From the NCBI RefSeq assembly GCF_019352895.1, contig NZ_JAAAFX010000004.1, positions 584,214 to 648,213 on the forward strand: a DNA stretch of 64,000 nt, in the 5' to 3' direction. This DNA is from Variovorax boronicumulans. GTDB lineage: Bacteria > Pseudomonadota > Gammaproteobacteria > Burkholderiales > Burkholderiaceae_C. Positions 1 through 9,354 of this stretch are shown piece after piece. Each line of letters opens with the position of its first letter. The first letter of the stretch is position 1. The position numbers were made by a program, and so were the translations under genes. The notes under the pieces are model-generated. The model made no database searches and had not been told where the DNA came from. It saw only the letters and a list, made by a program, of their open reading frames with translations.

Positions 1-409
1 TGTGCACCGGGCGCGAGGGGTCGATGTCGAGCCCGTACTCGCCGGCCTTGGCCGTGATGCGGCGCGTGACCTCGGCCAGCGCCAGGCTCTTGTCGAGCCC
101 GAGCCACACGTTCTCGGCCACGGTGAGCGTGTCGAACAGGCTGAAGTGCTGGAACACCATGCTGATGCCCAGCGCGCGCGCCTCCTGCGGATTGCGCACG
201 TTCACGGCCTGGCCGTTGAACATCACGGTGCCTTCGTCGGGCTTGACGGAGCCGTAGATGATCTTCATCAGCGTCGACTTGCCGGCGCCGTTCTCGCCGA
301 GCACGGCGTGCGTCTCGCCCGGCTGGACCACCAGCGACACGTCGCTGTTGGCCACCACCGCCGGGTAGCGCTTGGTGATGTGGGAGAGCTGGAGTCGTGA
401 CGTGGTCAT
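1..409 (-). CDS. ABC transporter ATP-binding protein, N-terminal part (purine/nucleoside type)
   Basis: The gene runs off the left edge; about 136 N-terminal residues are present. The Walker A motif GENGAGKST lies near residue 40, and the Q-loop region (VFQHF) follows around residue 90. The sequence resembles ATPases of the duplicated, sugar/nucleoside-type importers that work with BmpA-like binding proteins, which would energise uptake at the inner membrane. It lies downstream of xdhAB and a LysR gene on the same strand, so a nucleoside or purine substrate is likely by context only. The start is the ATG read from 409; a gap of about 120 bp separates it from the LysR stop. The second ATPase half and the permeases would lie outside the window. 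Confidence 0.85.
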   Translation of the reverse strand, partial: MTTSRLQLSHITKRYPAVVANSDVSLVVQPGETHAVLGENGAGKSTLMKIIYGSVKPDEGTVMFNGQAVNVRNPQEARALGISMVFQHFSLFDTLTVAENVWLGLDKSLALAEVTRRITAKAGEYGLDIDPSRPVH

Positions 410-530
410 GCGTGTCTCGCTGGCATCGTGGTTGTCATAGGGGCCGAATCGGTCCGTGGATCCATCTTTGTTCTTCGGGTTCGGCATCGACGTGGAAGCA
501 GGAAGCAGGCCACGCGCGGTGCCCGGGGCG

Positions 531-1490
531 CTAGGGTTCCAGAACGGCGGCGGCGGCGGCGGGCGAACGCAGCGAGGCGGCCACCGACTTGATGCGCTCG
601 CGCAGCCAGCGCGCCGAACTCGACGCGTGCGTTCGCTCGTGCCACAGCTGGTAGTACATCAGCCGCGGGAAGCTCACCGGGCACTCGACGATGCGCACCG
701 GCAGCCGGGCCGCGAAACGCTCGCAGTACTGGCGTCCGGTGGTCAGCACCAGCAGGCTCGAGGCCACCATGTCGGGAATCAGGCCGAAGTGCGCGCAGCG
801 CGCCGTGATGTTGCGCTGCAGGTCCTGCGCGTCGAGCATCTGGTCGATGATGCCGCGCGCGCCCGGGTGCATTGGCGTGGGCGCGACGTGCTCGGCGGCC
901 AGCCAGGTCTCGGCGTCCCAGCCGCGGCGCAGCACCGGGTGGTCGGCGCTCACCAGCGAGACGATCTCGTCGCCGAACAGCCGCGCCATGTGCAGGTCCT
1001 CGGGTGGCTTGAGCCAGTTGCCGATCACCAGGTCGACGTCGCCCAGCGACAGGTGGCCGTGGTAGTTGGAGTCGGGCGACAGCGGATGGATCTCGATCTT
1101 GCACAGCGGCGCCTGCGCCTTCACCTGCGTGACGAACATCGGCAGGAACATCGGGTCGAGGTAGTCGCTGGCGGCCACCCGGAAGGTGTTGGTGGCGGTC
1201 TGCGGGTCGAAGCCGCGGGCGTCGCTGAACAGCACCTCGGCCGAGCGCAGGATGCTGGCGGCGGGCTCGATCATGCGCAGCGCGGCGTCGGTCGGCACCA
1301 TGCCCGAACCGGAGCGCACCAGCAGCGGGTCGCCCGAGAGTTCGCGCAGCCGCTTGAGCGCGGCCGACACGGCGGGCTGGTACATGCCCAGCCGGATGGC
1401 GGCGCGCGACACGCTGCGATCGGTCAGCACGGTGTGGAGGACCCGGATCAGGTGCAGGTCGATCTTGTCGAACAGCGTTTGGTCTCTCAT
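531..1490 (-). CDS. LysR family transcriptional regulator
   Basis: A 319-residue LysR-type regulator. The N-terminal winged helix-turn-helix (residues about 8-65, with VSRAAIRLGMYQPAVSAALK) is followed by a periplasmic-binding-protein-like effector domain. It ends in an Ala/Pro-rich tail. It is transcribed in the same direction as xdhA-xdhB and starts 46 bp after the xdhB stop, so it may be co-transcribed with xanthine dehydrogenase. Its position suggests control of xdh or the flanking ABC transporter. A CCATA-N7-TATGG inverted repeat upstream of xdhA is a possible binding site. The effector is unknown. Confidence 0.9.
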   Translation of the reverse strand: MRDQTLFDKIDLHLIRVLHTVLTDRSVSRAAIRLGMYQPAVSAALKRLRELSGDPLLVRSGSGMVPTDAALRMIEPAASILRSAEVLFSDARGFDPQTATNTFRVAASDYLDPMFLPMFVTQVKAQAPLCKIEIHPLSPDSNYHGHLSLGDVDLVIGNWLKPPEDLHMARLFGDEIVSLVSADHPVLRRGWDAETWLAAEHVAPTPMHPGARGIIDQMLDAQDLQRNITARCAHFGLIPDMVASSLLVLTTGRQYCERFAARLPVRIVECPVSFPRLMYYQLWHERTHASSSARWLRERIKSVAASLRSPAAAAAVLEP

Positions 1491-1536
1491 AACGATCTAC
1501 ACATTTTCACAATATGCGGACGGTTATACCGCTGCT

Positions 1537-3981
1537 TCACCCCGCGACCGCCTGCACCGCGGTGATCGCGCTCAAAATCGCCTCGCTGGTCGCCGGCGCG
1601 CGCAGCGGCGGGTCGATCTTGTGCTCGCCGGCGGCCGACACGGCGTCGCGGATCGCGAAGAACACCGAGAAGGGCAGCAGCAACGGCGGCTCGCCCACCG
1701 CCTTGCTGCGGTGGATCGAATCCTCGGCGTTCGGGCCGTCGAACAGCCGCACGTTGAACACCGGCGGGCAGTCGTTGGCGGTCGGGATCTTGTAGGTGCT
1801 GGGGGCGTGGGTCGTGAGCTTGCCGCTCTGCGGATGCCAGACCAGTTCCTCGGTCGTGAGCCAGCCCATGCCCTGGATGAACGCGCCCTCGACCTGGCCG
1901 ATGTCGATGGCCGGGTTCAGCGAGCGGCCCGCGTCCTGCAGGATGTCGGCGCGCAGCAGCTTCCATTCGCCGGTCAGCGTGTCCACCACGACTTCGCTCA
2001 CGGCCGCGCCGTAGGCGAAGTAATAGAAAGGCCGGCCCTTGAGCCGGTCGCGGTCCCAGCTCAGGCCCGGCGTGGCGTAGAAGCCGTCGGACCACAGCTG
2101 CACCCGGTCGAGGTAGGCCTCGCCCACCAGCGTGGCAAAGCTCAGCGTGCGGCCGGCGACCTCGACCTGGTCGTTGGCGAAGCGCACGTCGGCCGGCTCG
2201 CCGCCATGGCGCGCGGCGGCGCACACGGCCAGCCGCTCGCGGATCTGGCGCGCCGCGTCCTGCGCGGCCTTGCCGTTGAGGTCGGCGCCGGTCGAGGCCG
2301 CGGTGGCCGAGGTGTTGGCGACCTTGGTGGTGTCGGTGGCGGTCACGCGCACGCTCTCGAAGCCCACGCCCAGCTCGTGGGCCACGACCTGCGCCACCTT
2401 GGTGTTGAGCCCCTGCCCCATCTCGGTGCCGCCGTGGTTGACCAGGATCGAGCCGTCGCTGTAGACATGGACCAGCGCGCCGGCCTGGTTGAAGTGCTTG
2501 ACGTTGAACGAGATGCCGAACTTCAGCGGCGCCAGCGCCAGGCCGCGCTTGAGCACCGGGCTGCGCAGGTTGAAGTCGGCGATCGCCTCGCGCCGCGCGC
2601 GGTAGTCGCTGGTCTGTTCGAGCTTGGCCACCAGCTCGTGGATCACGTTGTCGGTCACGACCTGCTCGTAGGGCGTGACGTTGCGCTCGTCCTTGCCGTA
2701 GAAATTGATGCGCCGCACGTCGAGCGGATCGCGGCCCAGCGCCCGCGCCACGGTGTCGAGGATGTTCTCGACCGCGATCGCGCCCTGGGGCCCGCCGAAA
2801 CCGCGGAAGGCCGTGTTGCTCTGGGTGTTGGTGCGGCCCGAATAGCCGTGCATAGCCACCTCGGGCAGCCAGTAGGCGTTGTCGAAGTGGCACAGCGCGC
2901 GCGTCATCACCGGACCCGACAGGTCGGCCGAGTGGCCGGCGCGCGAGACCATCGAGATCTCCGCGCCCAGCAGCCGGCCCTCGTCGTCGTAGCCGACCTC
3001 GTAGTCGTACCAGAAGCAGTGGCGCCGACCGGTGACCATGAAGTCGTCGTCGCGGTCCAGCCGCAGCTTGACCGGGCGCTGCAGCCTGTGCGCCGCCACC
3101 GCCGCCACGCAGGCGAACAGGCCCGACTGCGACTCCTTGCCGCCGAAGCCGCCGCCCATGCGCCGGCATTCGACGTGCACCTCGTTGGCGTGCAGGTGCA
3201 GCGCGTGCGCCACCAGATGCTGCATCTCGCTCGGGTGCTGGGTCGAGCAGTGCACGTGCATGCCGCCGCCCTCCTTCGGGATCGCGTAGCTGATCTGGCC
3301 CTCGAGGTAGAACTGCTCCTGCCCGCCGACATCGAGCGTAGCCTTCAGGCGATGGGGCGCGGCCGCGATGGCGGCGCGCACCGCCGCCTGCTCGTCGCCA
3401 CCGGGCGCCGCGGTGCTGCGGCGCAGGTGCATCGGCGGCACCACGTACTGGCCGCGCGCGTGCGCGTCCTGCGGCGTGAGCACCGGCGGCGCGGTCTCGA
3501 CCGTGAGCACCTCCTTGGCACGCGCGGCCGCGCCGCGGGCCACGGCGCGGGTCTGCGCGATCACCGCGAACACCGGCTGGCCCAGGTAGCGGATGTCGCC
3601 GCTGCACAGGATCGGGTCGTCGTGCACGATCGAGCCGCAGTCGTTGCTGCCCGGGATGTCGGCCGCCGACAGCACCGCCACCACGCCGGGCATGGCGCGC
3701 AGCACATCGAGGTTCATGCCGGTCAGCCGGCCGTTGGCCACCGGCGACAGGCCCAGCGCGCAGTGCAGCGTGCCGCGCAGCTCGGGGATGTCGTCGATGT
3801 AGGTGGCCTCGCCGGCCACGTGCAGCTGGGCGGATTCGTGCGGGCGGCTGATGCCCACGCGCGCGCCGCCGTCCTGCGCCTTGGCCTCGGCGCCGCGGTC
3901 GATGCGCGCCAGGATGTTGGCCTGGTAGTCGGCAAAAGCCTCGGTGGGCTTGAGCAGCAGGGCTTCGATGGGCTTGTTCAT
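1537..3981 (-). CDS. xdhB: xanthine dehydrogenase, molybdopterin-binding large subunit
   Basis: An 814-residue molybdenum subunit that oxidises hypoxanthine to xanthine and xanthine to urate in the cytoplasm together with XdhA. Signature segments are present in order: the GGFGGKE loop with the Glu that contacts substrate, MTRALCHFDN with the Arg equivalent to the XDH substrate-binding Arg, RGFGGPQ, and near the end VGEPPLLLP with the catalytic Glu. These three residues together separate true xanthine dehydrogenases from aldehyde oxidases. The start codon overlaps the xdhA stop (ATGA), which shows translational coupling. The reading frame is open far upstream, but that extension is antisense-like read-through of xdhA in another frame. 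XdhC for cofactor insertion is encoded about 8 kb away. Confidence 0.97.
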   Translation of the reverse strand: MNKPIEALLLKPTEAFADYQANILARIDRGAEAKAQDGGARVGISRPHESAQLHVAGEATYIDDIPELRGTLHCALGLSPVANGRLTGMNLDVLRAMPGVVAVLSAADIPGSNDCGSIVHDDPILCSGDIRYLGQPVFAVIAQTRAVARGAAARAKEVLTVETAPPVLTPQDAHARGQYVVPPMHLRRSTAAPGGDEQAAVRAAIAAAPHRLKATLDVGGQEQFYLEGQISYAIPKEGGGMHVHCSTQHPSEMQHLVAHALHLHANEVHVECRRMGGGFGGKESQSGLFACVAAVAAHRLQRPVKLRLDRDDDFMVTGRRHCFWYDYEVGYDDEGRLLGAEISMVSRAGHSADLSGPVMTRALCHFDNAYWLPEVAMHGYSGRTNTQSNTAFRGFGGPQGAIAVENILDTVARALGRDPLDVRRINFYGKDERNVTPYEQVVTDNVIHELVAKLEQTSDYRARREAIADFNLRSPVLKRGLALAPLKFGISFNVKHFNQAGALVHVYSDGSILVNHGGTEMGQGLNTKVAQVVAHELGVGFESVRVTATDTTKVANTSATAASTGADLNGKAAQDAARQIRERLAVCAAARHGGEPADVRFANDQVEVAGRTLSFATLVGEAYLDRVQLWSDGFYATPGLSWDRDRLKGRPFYYFAYGAAVSEVVVDTLTGEWKLLRADILQDAGRSLNPAIDIGQVEGAFIQGMGWLTTEELVWHPQSGKLTTHAPSTYKIPTANDCPPVFNVRLFDGPNAEDSIHRSKAVGEPPLLLPFSVFFAIRDAVSAAGEHKIDPPLRAPATSEAILSAITAVQAVAG

Positions 3982-5573
3982 TGGGCGGACTCCTGCACGG
4001 CCAGCACGTCGTGCGGCATCACGCTCCACACGCTGGTGGCCGCCAGCGGCAGTGCATCGGTGGCGCGGGTTTCCAGCCACAGGCGCTGGATCAGGTTCTG
4101 CGCCACCTGCAGCCGGTAGGCGGCCGAGGCGCGCATGTCCGACAGCGGCTGGAAATCCTGCGCCAGCGCCTGCTGGGCTGCCTTGACGGCCTGCTGCGTC
4201 CAGGGCTGGCCGAGCAGCGCGGCCTCGGCGCCGGCCGCGCGCTTGACGATACCGGCCATGCCGCCGAACGCCAGCCGCACCTCCTTCACGGTGTCGCCGT
4301 CGAGCGTGAGCGCGAAGCCCGCGCACAGCGCCGAGATGTCGCAGTCGAAGCGCTTGCTGATCTTGTAGGCCCGCACCTGGCGCCGCAGCGCGGCCAGCGG
4401 CACCGACAGGCCCTGGACGAACTCGCCAGGTTCGAGCCGGTTCTTCATGTAGTCGAGGTAGAAATCGGTCAGCGGCAGGCGGCGCGTGCGCTCGCCGCGG
4501 CGCAGCTCGATCTGCGCGTCCAGCGCCATCAGCACCGGCGGCGAATCGCCGATGGGCGAGCCGTTGGCCACGTTGCCGCCCATGGTGCCCGCATGGCGGA
4601 TCGGCGGCGAGGCGAAGCGCAGCCAGACCTCGACCAGCGAGGGCGCGCGCTGCGCCAGCGCGCTCCAGGCGGCCTCGAGCGAGGCGCCGGCGCCGATGTA
4701 GAGCGCGTCGCCGCGTTCCTCGACCACCTTCAGCTCGGCCACGTCGCCCACGTAGACGATGTCGCCCAGGTCGCGGAACTGCTTGTTGACCCACAGGCCC
4801 ACGTCGGTCGAGCCCGCGAGCAGCCGCGCGGCAGGCTTGCTTTCGCGCAGCGCGGCCAGGGCTTCGAGCGTGGTCGGGGCGTGGAAGTGATCGAGGCGCT
4901 CGCCACGTGGGGCGGCGTAATGGAAGGTGGCGTCGCGCCGCAGGCCTTCGAGCGCCTGCACCACGGGCCGGGTGTCGAAAGGCACGGCCGGCAGGTCGAA
5001 CATGCGCTGGCCGGCATCGAGGATCGGCCGGTAGCCGGTGCAGCGACACAGGTTGCCCGACAGGTCGTCGGCCAGCTGCTGACGGCTCGGGCGGGTGCCG
5101 GTGGTCTGGTGGTGTTCGTAGGTCGACCACAGCGACATCACGAAGCCGGGGGTGCAGAAGCCGCACTGCGAGCCGTGGCAGTCGACCATCGCCTGCTGCA
5201 CCGGATGCAGGCGCTGCACCGGGTGCTTGTCGTGCCGCGCGGCGTCGTGGGTGCAGTCGGCACCGCCGCGCGTCTTCAGGTCCTCGACGGTGAACAGCGC
5301 CTTGCCGTGCAAGGTCGGCAGGAACTGGATGCAGGCGTTGACCGTTTCCAGCTTGAGTCCGCCCACGGTGCCGGGCGTGCCCTCGGGGGCCAGTTCGCCG
5401 ATGACCACGGTGCAGGCGCCGCAGTCGCCTTCGTTGCAGCCTTCCTTGGTGCCGGTGCAATGGGCGTCCTCGCGCAGCCAGTCGAGCACCGAGCGCGTGG
5501 GATGCACGCCGCCCACCTCGACGGTGCGGCCCTGGTGGAAAAAGCGGATCGGTGATGTCGTCGTGGGCGTCAT
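3978..5573 (-). CDS. xdhA: xanthine dehydrogenase, FeS/FAD small subunit
   Basis: A 531-residue electron-transfer subunit. The N-terminal plant-type 2Fe-2S ferredoxin domain has Cys39, 46, 51 and 54. The second 2Fe-2S domain follows, with CGFCTPGF and LCRCTGYRPI. Then come a FAD-binding domain (GSTDVGLWVNK; GTMGGNVANGSPIGD) and the C-terminal CO-dehydrogenase flavoprotein domain. It passes electrons from the Mo centre in XdhB to NAD. It is the first gene of the xdhAB operon and overlaps xdhB by 4 bp. Length and domain order match bacterial two-subunit XDH of the Rhodobacter type. Confidence 0.97.
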   Translation of the reverse strand: MTPTTTSPIRFFHQGRTVEVGGVHPTRSVLDWLREDAHCTGTKEGCNEGDCGACTVVIGELAPEGTPGTVGGLKLETVNACIQFLPTLHGKALFTVEDLKTRGGADCTHDAARHDKHPVQRLHPVQQAMVDCHGSQCGFCTPGFVMSLWSTYEHHQTTGTRPSRQQLADDLSGNLCRCTGYRPILDAGQRMFDLPAVPFDTRPVVQALEGLRRDATFHYAAPRGERLDHFHAPTTLEALAALRESKPAARLLAGSTDVGLWVNKQFRDLGDIVYVGDVAELKVVEERGDALYIGAGASLEAAWSALAQRAPSLVEVWLRFASPPIRHAGTMGGNVANGSPIGDSPPVLMALDAQIELRRGERTRRLPLTDFYLDYMKNRLEPGEFVQGLSVPLAALRRQVRAYKISKRFDCDISALCAGFALTLDGDTVKEVRLAFGGMAGIVKRAAGAEAALLGQPWTQQAVKAAQQALAQDFQPLSDMRASAAYRLQVAQNLIQRLWLETRATDALPLAATSVWSVMPHDVLAVQESAQ

Positions 5574-5684
5574 GTTCTGGTGCGGCTCGGGTCGGTCGGG
5601 CGGTGCGTTTCGCCCATTCCAGGCGGTGCATTCCGCCCATGCTGGAACTTAAGGCCCGCAGGCCTCTGTTTCATACGGACGTCA

Positions 5685-5701
5685 CCATAGTGGCTATATG
5701 G
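5685..5701. promoter_or_regulatory. candidate LysR-type operator upstream of xdhA
   Basis: An interrupted inverted repeat CCATA-N7-TATGG lies about 110 bp upstream of the xdhA start, inside the 190-bp gap between xdhA and the NRAMP-like gene. Spacing and size fit LysR-type sites, and a LysR gene follows xdhB. Assignment is inference only. Confidence 0.3.
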
Positions 5702-5764
5702 GCAAGCCGCTGTGCGGGGCGTCGATCCAGCCATTGTCATCCCGACAACGGGGCAGCGAAAGCC

Positions 5765-7027
5765 TCAGGCGAACAGATCGCGCGCCATCATCAGCACCGC
5801 GAAACCCATGAGCGCGGTGCCGCCCCAGCCCAGCCAGCGCGTGCGCCGGCTCGAGACGAAGACGCCCATCACGCGCTCCTTGGCCACCAGCATCATCATG
5901 GCCGCCATGATCGGCACCGCCACCACGCCGTTGACCACCGCGCTCCAGTACAGCGCCTTCATCGGGTCGATGGGCGTGAAGTCCAGCGCGGTGCCCACCA
6001 GCGTCGCGATGCCGATGATTCCGTAGAAGGGCTTGGCCTCGCGCCAGTGCAGCTCCAGCCCCTCTTCCCAGCCGAAGGCCTCGGCCACGGCGTAGGCCGC
6101 CGACGAGGCCAGCACCGGCACCGCCAGCAGGCCGGTGGCGATGATGCCGCCGGCGAACAGCCAGAAGGCGAAGTCGCCGGCCAGCGGGCGCAGCGCCTCG
6201 GCGGCCTGCGCGGCCGAGGTCACGTCGTGGATGCCCGCGGTGTAGAGCACCGAGGCGCCCACCACCATCACGAAGAAGGCGATGGTGTTGGAGAAGATCA
6301 TGCCGATCCAGGTGTCGAGCTTGACGCGCCGCAGGCCGCGCCAGATCTCGGCCTCGGTGCCGACATGGCTCACGCCACCGCCCTTCTGCCGCAGTTCCTC
6401 GACTTCCTGCGAGGCCTGCCAGAAGAACAGGTACGGCGAGATCGTGGTGCCCAGCAGCGCCACGATCATCATCCAGTAGTCGCTGCTCCACTGCAGCTGC
6501 GGCACCACCAGGTCGTGCAGCACCTTGGCCCAGGGCACCTTCACCGCGAACACCGTCGCCACATAGGCGAACAGCGTCAAGGTGAGCCACTTGAGGATGT
6601 GGGCCAGCCGCCGGTAGGGCACGAAGATCTGCAGCAGCACCGTGACCACGCCGAACAGCAGCGAATGGAAGTGCTGGCCGCCGCCGACCACCAGCTGCAG
6701 CGCCTCGCCCATGGCGCCGATGTCGGCCGCGATGTTGATGGTGTTGGCCAGCACCAGCAGCCCGATCAGTCCCAGCAGCAGCCAGCGCGGCATGTGGTCG
6801 CGCAGGTTGGCCGCCACGCCCTTGCCGGTGACCCGGCCGATGCGCGCCGAGACCATCTGGATCGCGATCATGAAGGGCAGCGAGAGGAACACCGTCCAGA
6901 GCAGGCCGGTGCCGAACTGCGCACCGGCCTGGGTGTAGGTGGCGATGCCCGAGGGATCGTCGTCCGCCGCACCGGTGACGACGCCGGGGCCCACGTGGCT
7001 GAGAAAGGACGGGATCCGGTTTTTCAT
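5765..7027 (-). CDS. NRAMP-family divalent cation transporter (atypical)
   Basis: A 420-residue inner-membrane protein of about 11 hydrophobic segments with the NRAMP fold. Segment 1 carries DDDPSGIATYT where classic manganese/iron NRAMPs have DPGN. Segment 6 carries TTISPYLFFWQ where the classic form is MPHNLYLHS. The Met that confers transition-metal selectivity is therefore absent, as reported for NRAMP-related proteins with altered ion preference. The substrate could be Mg2+ or another hard cation; this is inference. The gene lies alone between xdhA (same strand) and a divergent hydrolase, and no metalloregulator is next to it. Confidence 0.85.
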   Translation of the reverse strand: MKNRIPSFLSHVGPGVVTGAADDDPSGIATYTQAGAQFGTGLLWTVFLSLPFMIAIQMVSARIGRVTGKGVAANLRDHMPRWLLLGLIGLLVLANTINIAADIGAMGEALQLVVGGGQHFHSLLFGVVTVLLQIFVPYRRLAHILKWLTLTLFAYVATVFAVKVPWAKVLHDLVVPQLQWSSDYWMMIVALLGTTISPYLFFWQASQEVEELRQKGGGVSHVGTEAEIWRGLRRVKLDTWIGMIFSNTIAFFVMVVGASVLYTAGIHDVTSAAQAAEALRPLAGDFAFWLFAGGIIATGLLAVPVLASSAAYAVAEAFGWEEGLELHWREAKPFYGIIGIATLVGTALDFTPIDPMKALYWSAVVNGVVAVPIMAAMMMLVAKERVMGVFVSSRRTRWLGWGGTALMGFAVLMMARDLFA

Positions 7028-7126
7028 GGGTGCGAAGCTAGCATGGGAGGATGGGTCGAAACTGACGAAATCGCGGCCTCGCCCGATGCGGCGAAACTAG
7101 GGCCTGTCTTTCCCCTCGGAGTCTTC

Positions 7127-7960
7127 TTGTCATCCAAAGCCTCTCGCATCGCACTGTCCGCCTCGGCGGCCGCCCTCGGCAGCCTCGCGGCCTACTGGAC
7201 GCTCCTCGCCACGCGGCAAGGCCATATCCTGTTCAACGCCCGCAAGCTGCCGGTGGTGCACCTGTCCGAGCACTTCTCCACCTATTCGCACACCGTGCCG
7301 GGCGGCATGGTGCGCGGCTATGTCTACCACCCGCTCGGTGAAGAGGCGCTGCAGGACCTGTTCATCTACTTCGCAGGCCGCGGCGAGGACGTGCGGGCCA
7401 CGGCGCAGGCGCTGCACTGGCTGCCCGAGGGCTTCGGCCTCGCGGCCTTCAACTACCGCGGCGTGGCCGATTCGCAGGGCGACCCGTCGGAGATCGCATC
7501 GGTCGCGGACGCGATCCAGTTCGCCGGCCACCTGCGCCGCGCCTTCCCGCGCGCGCGGCTGCATGTGGTGGGCCGCAGCCTGGGCACGGGCGTGGCGATC
7601 CAGCTGGCGGCGCAGCGCGACTTCGCGAGCCTGCAGCTGGTGACGCCCTACGACTCGATGCTGGAGGTGGCGAAGAAGCGCTTCCCGCTGGTGCCGCTGG
7701 CGCTCTTGCTGCGGCATCGCTTCGACTCGCTGACACACAGCCAGGAGGTCGCGGCCAAGACCCAGGTGCTGCTGGCCGAGCACGACGTGGTGGTGCTGCC
7801 CGAGCGTTCGCAGAAGCTCATCGACGCCTGGCCCACGCCGGTCCACGTCCAGACGGTGGCGGACTCCGACCACCACAACATCATGGGCCTCGAGGCGACC
7901 TGGCTGAACCTGGTCGACTTCGCGCTGACGACCGTACTGCCCGAGACCAAGGCGGCCTGA
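7127..7960 (+). CDS. alpha/beta hydrolase, membrane-anchored
   Basis: A 277-residue alpha/beta-hydrolase. The N-terminus has a hydrophobic segment (about residues 8-25) that may act as a signal anchor. The nucleophile elbow GRSLGTG is in the middle, and the C-terminal DSDHHNI segment holds the likely catalytic His. It resembles the BEM46/YfhR-like family of unassigned esterases. The start chosen is a TTG at 7127 preceded by GGAG at a good distance. An in-frame ATG at 7043 would add 28 charged residues and is less attractive. It converges on the glycerate kinase gene with 6 bp between stop codons. Confidence 0.75.
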   Translation: MSSKASRIALSASAAALGSLAAYWTLLATRQGHILFNARKLPVVHLSEHFSTYSHTVPGGMVRGYVYHPLGEEALQDLFIYFAGRGEDVRATAQALHWLPEGFGLAAFNYRGVADSQGDPSEIASVADAIQFAGHLRRAFPRARLHVVGRSLGTGVAIQLAAQRDFASLQLVTPYDSMLEVAKKRFPLVPLALLLRHRFDSLTHSQEVAAKTQVLLAEHDVVVLPERSQKLIDAWPTPVHVQTVADSDHHNIMGLEATWLNLVDFALTTVLPETKAA

Positions 7961-7966
7961 GACGGC

Positions 7967-9301
7967 TCAGAGAATCAGCAGCGCCCGGAAGTCGTTGACG
8001 TTGGTGTGCGTCGGCCCGGTGACCAGCAGGTCGCCGATCGCGTCGAAGTAGCCGTAGGCGTCGTTGCGGTCCAGGTGGTCGGACAGCTTGCGGCCCGCGG
8101 CCGTCGCGCGTGCCAGCGTGTCGGGCGTGACGAAGGCGCCGGCGTTGTCCTCCACGCCGTCGATGCCGTCGGTGTCGGCGGCCAGTGCCCACACGTCCGG
8201 CTGGCCCATCAGCGCGCCGGCCAGCCCCATGCAGAACTCGCCGGCCCGGCCACCCCGGCCCTTGGCCTGGCCCGGCTGGCGCGGCCGGATCGTCACCGTG
8301 GTCTCGCCGCCCGAGAGGATCACGCAGGGCCGCGCGAAGGGCTCGCCGCGCAGCGCCACGGCGCGCGCCAGGGCCGCATGCACCTTGCCGACCTCGCGCG
8401 ATTCGCCTTCCATCTCGTCGCTGAGGATGTGCGTCGCCATGCCGGCGTCGCGCGCGGCCTTGGCGGCCGCTTCGAGCGACTGCTGCGGCGTGGCGATCAG
8501 ATGGGTCTCATGGCCGCGAAAGACGGCGTTGTCGGGCTTGGGCGTCTCGAGCTCGCCGCTCTGGAGCCGGGCGCGCACCGGCGCGGGCACCTCGATGGCG
8601 TAGCGGTCGAGGATGGCCAGCGCTTCGGCGCAGGTGGTGGCGTCGGGCACGGTGGGACCGCTGGCGATCACGGCCACGTCGTCGCCCGGCACGTCGCTGA
8701 TGGTCAGCGTCAGCACGCGCGCCGGCGCGCAGGCCGCGGCCAGCCGGCCGCCCTTGATGCGCGACAGGTGCTTGCGCACGCAGTTCATCTCGCCGATGCT
8801 GGCGCCGCTCTCCAGCAGCTGCTTGTTGATGCGCTGCTTGTCTTCCAGCGTCAGGCCTTCGGCCGGCAGCACCAGCAGCGAGGAGCCGCCGCCCGAGATC
8901 AGGCACAGCACCAGGTCGTCGGCCGTCAGGCCCTCGGTCAGCGCGAGGATGCGCTCGGCAGCCTGCATGCCGGCCGCGTCGGGCACGGGGTGGGCCGCCT
9001 CGACGATCTCGACGCGTTGCGGCACGCCCTCGGGGCGCGGCGGGATGTGGTCATAGCGCGTGACCACCAGCCCCGACAGCGGCGCCTCGGCCGGCCACAG
9101 CGCCTCGAGCGCCTGCACCATCGAGCCGGCCGCCTTGCCCGCGCCCAGCACCAGCGTGCGGCCCTTGGGCGGCGGTGGCAGGTGCGCGCCCAGCGTGTGC
9201 AGCGGCAGCGCACGCTCGACCGCTGCGCGGTAGAGATGTTCGAGGAAGGCGCGCGGCGCCGTGCGGGGATCGGGGGCGGTGACCGGGGTCGAGGCTGTCA
9301 T
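7967..9301 (-). CDS. ttuD: glycerate 2-kinase (MOFRL family)
   Basis: A 444-residue protein of the GckA/TtuD family, which phosphorylates D-glycerate to 2-phosphoglycerate with ATP; family members are also annotated as hydroxypyruvate reductase. Visible motifs are LVLGAGKAAGSM near residue 52, LISGGGSSLL, the LSRIKGGRLA segment, ILSGGETTVT, and the C-terminal MOFRL region with ALAADTDGIDG. It is the last step of the glyoxylate branch that follows purine breakdown and complements gcl-hyi-glxR at 34.3-38 kb. It is on the minus strand downstream of puuD (54 bp gap), so it may be co-transcribed with the urate hydroxylase. Confidence 0.9.
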   Translation of the reverse strand: MTASTPVTAPDPRTAPRAFLEHLYRAAVERALPLHTLGAHLPPPPKGRTLVLGAGKAAGSMVQALEALWPAEAPLSGLVVTRYDHIPPRPEGVPQRVEIVEAAHPVPDAAGMQAAERILALTEGLTADDLVLCLISGGGSSLLVLPAEGLTLEDKQRINKQLLESGASIGEMNCVRKHLSRIKGGRLAAACAPARVLTLTISDVPGDDVAVIASGPTVPDATTCAEALAILDRYAIEVPAPVRARLQSGELETPKPDNAVFRGHETHLIATPQQSLEAAAKAARDAGMATHILSDEMEGESREVGKVHAALARAVALRGEPFARPCVILSGGETTVTIRPRQPGQAKGRGGRAGEFCMGLAGALMGQPDVWALAADTDGIDGVEDNAGAFVTPDTLARATAAGRKLSDHLDRNDAYGYFDAIGDLLVTGPTHTNVNDFRALLIL

Positions 9302-9354
9302 GTGTGGCTTGTCTCCAATCCCCGAATTTTGCCGCACGCTCGCCCTGCCGGCCG

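Noticed and set aside
1186-4119. A 977-codon open frame on the plus strand across xdhB
   Set aside because: Antisense shadow in GC-rich DNA; low-complexity Arg/His/Ala composition, while xdhB on the other strand has clear motifs.
3982-5640. Extension of the xdhB frame upstream to 5640
   Set aside because: The extension reads through xdhA in another frame and shows no homology; the ATG at 3981 gives a standard XdhB start.
5552-7126. Upstream extension of the alpha/beta hydrolase frame
   Set aside because: It is antisense to the NRAMP gene and His/Gln/Arg-rich, typical of a shadow frame.
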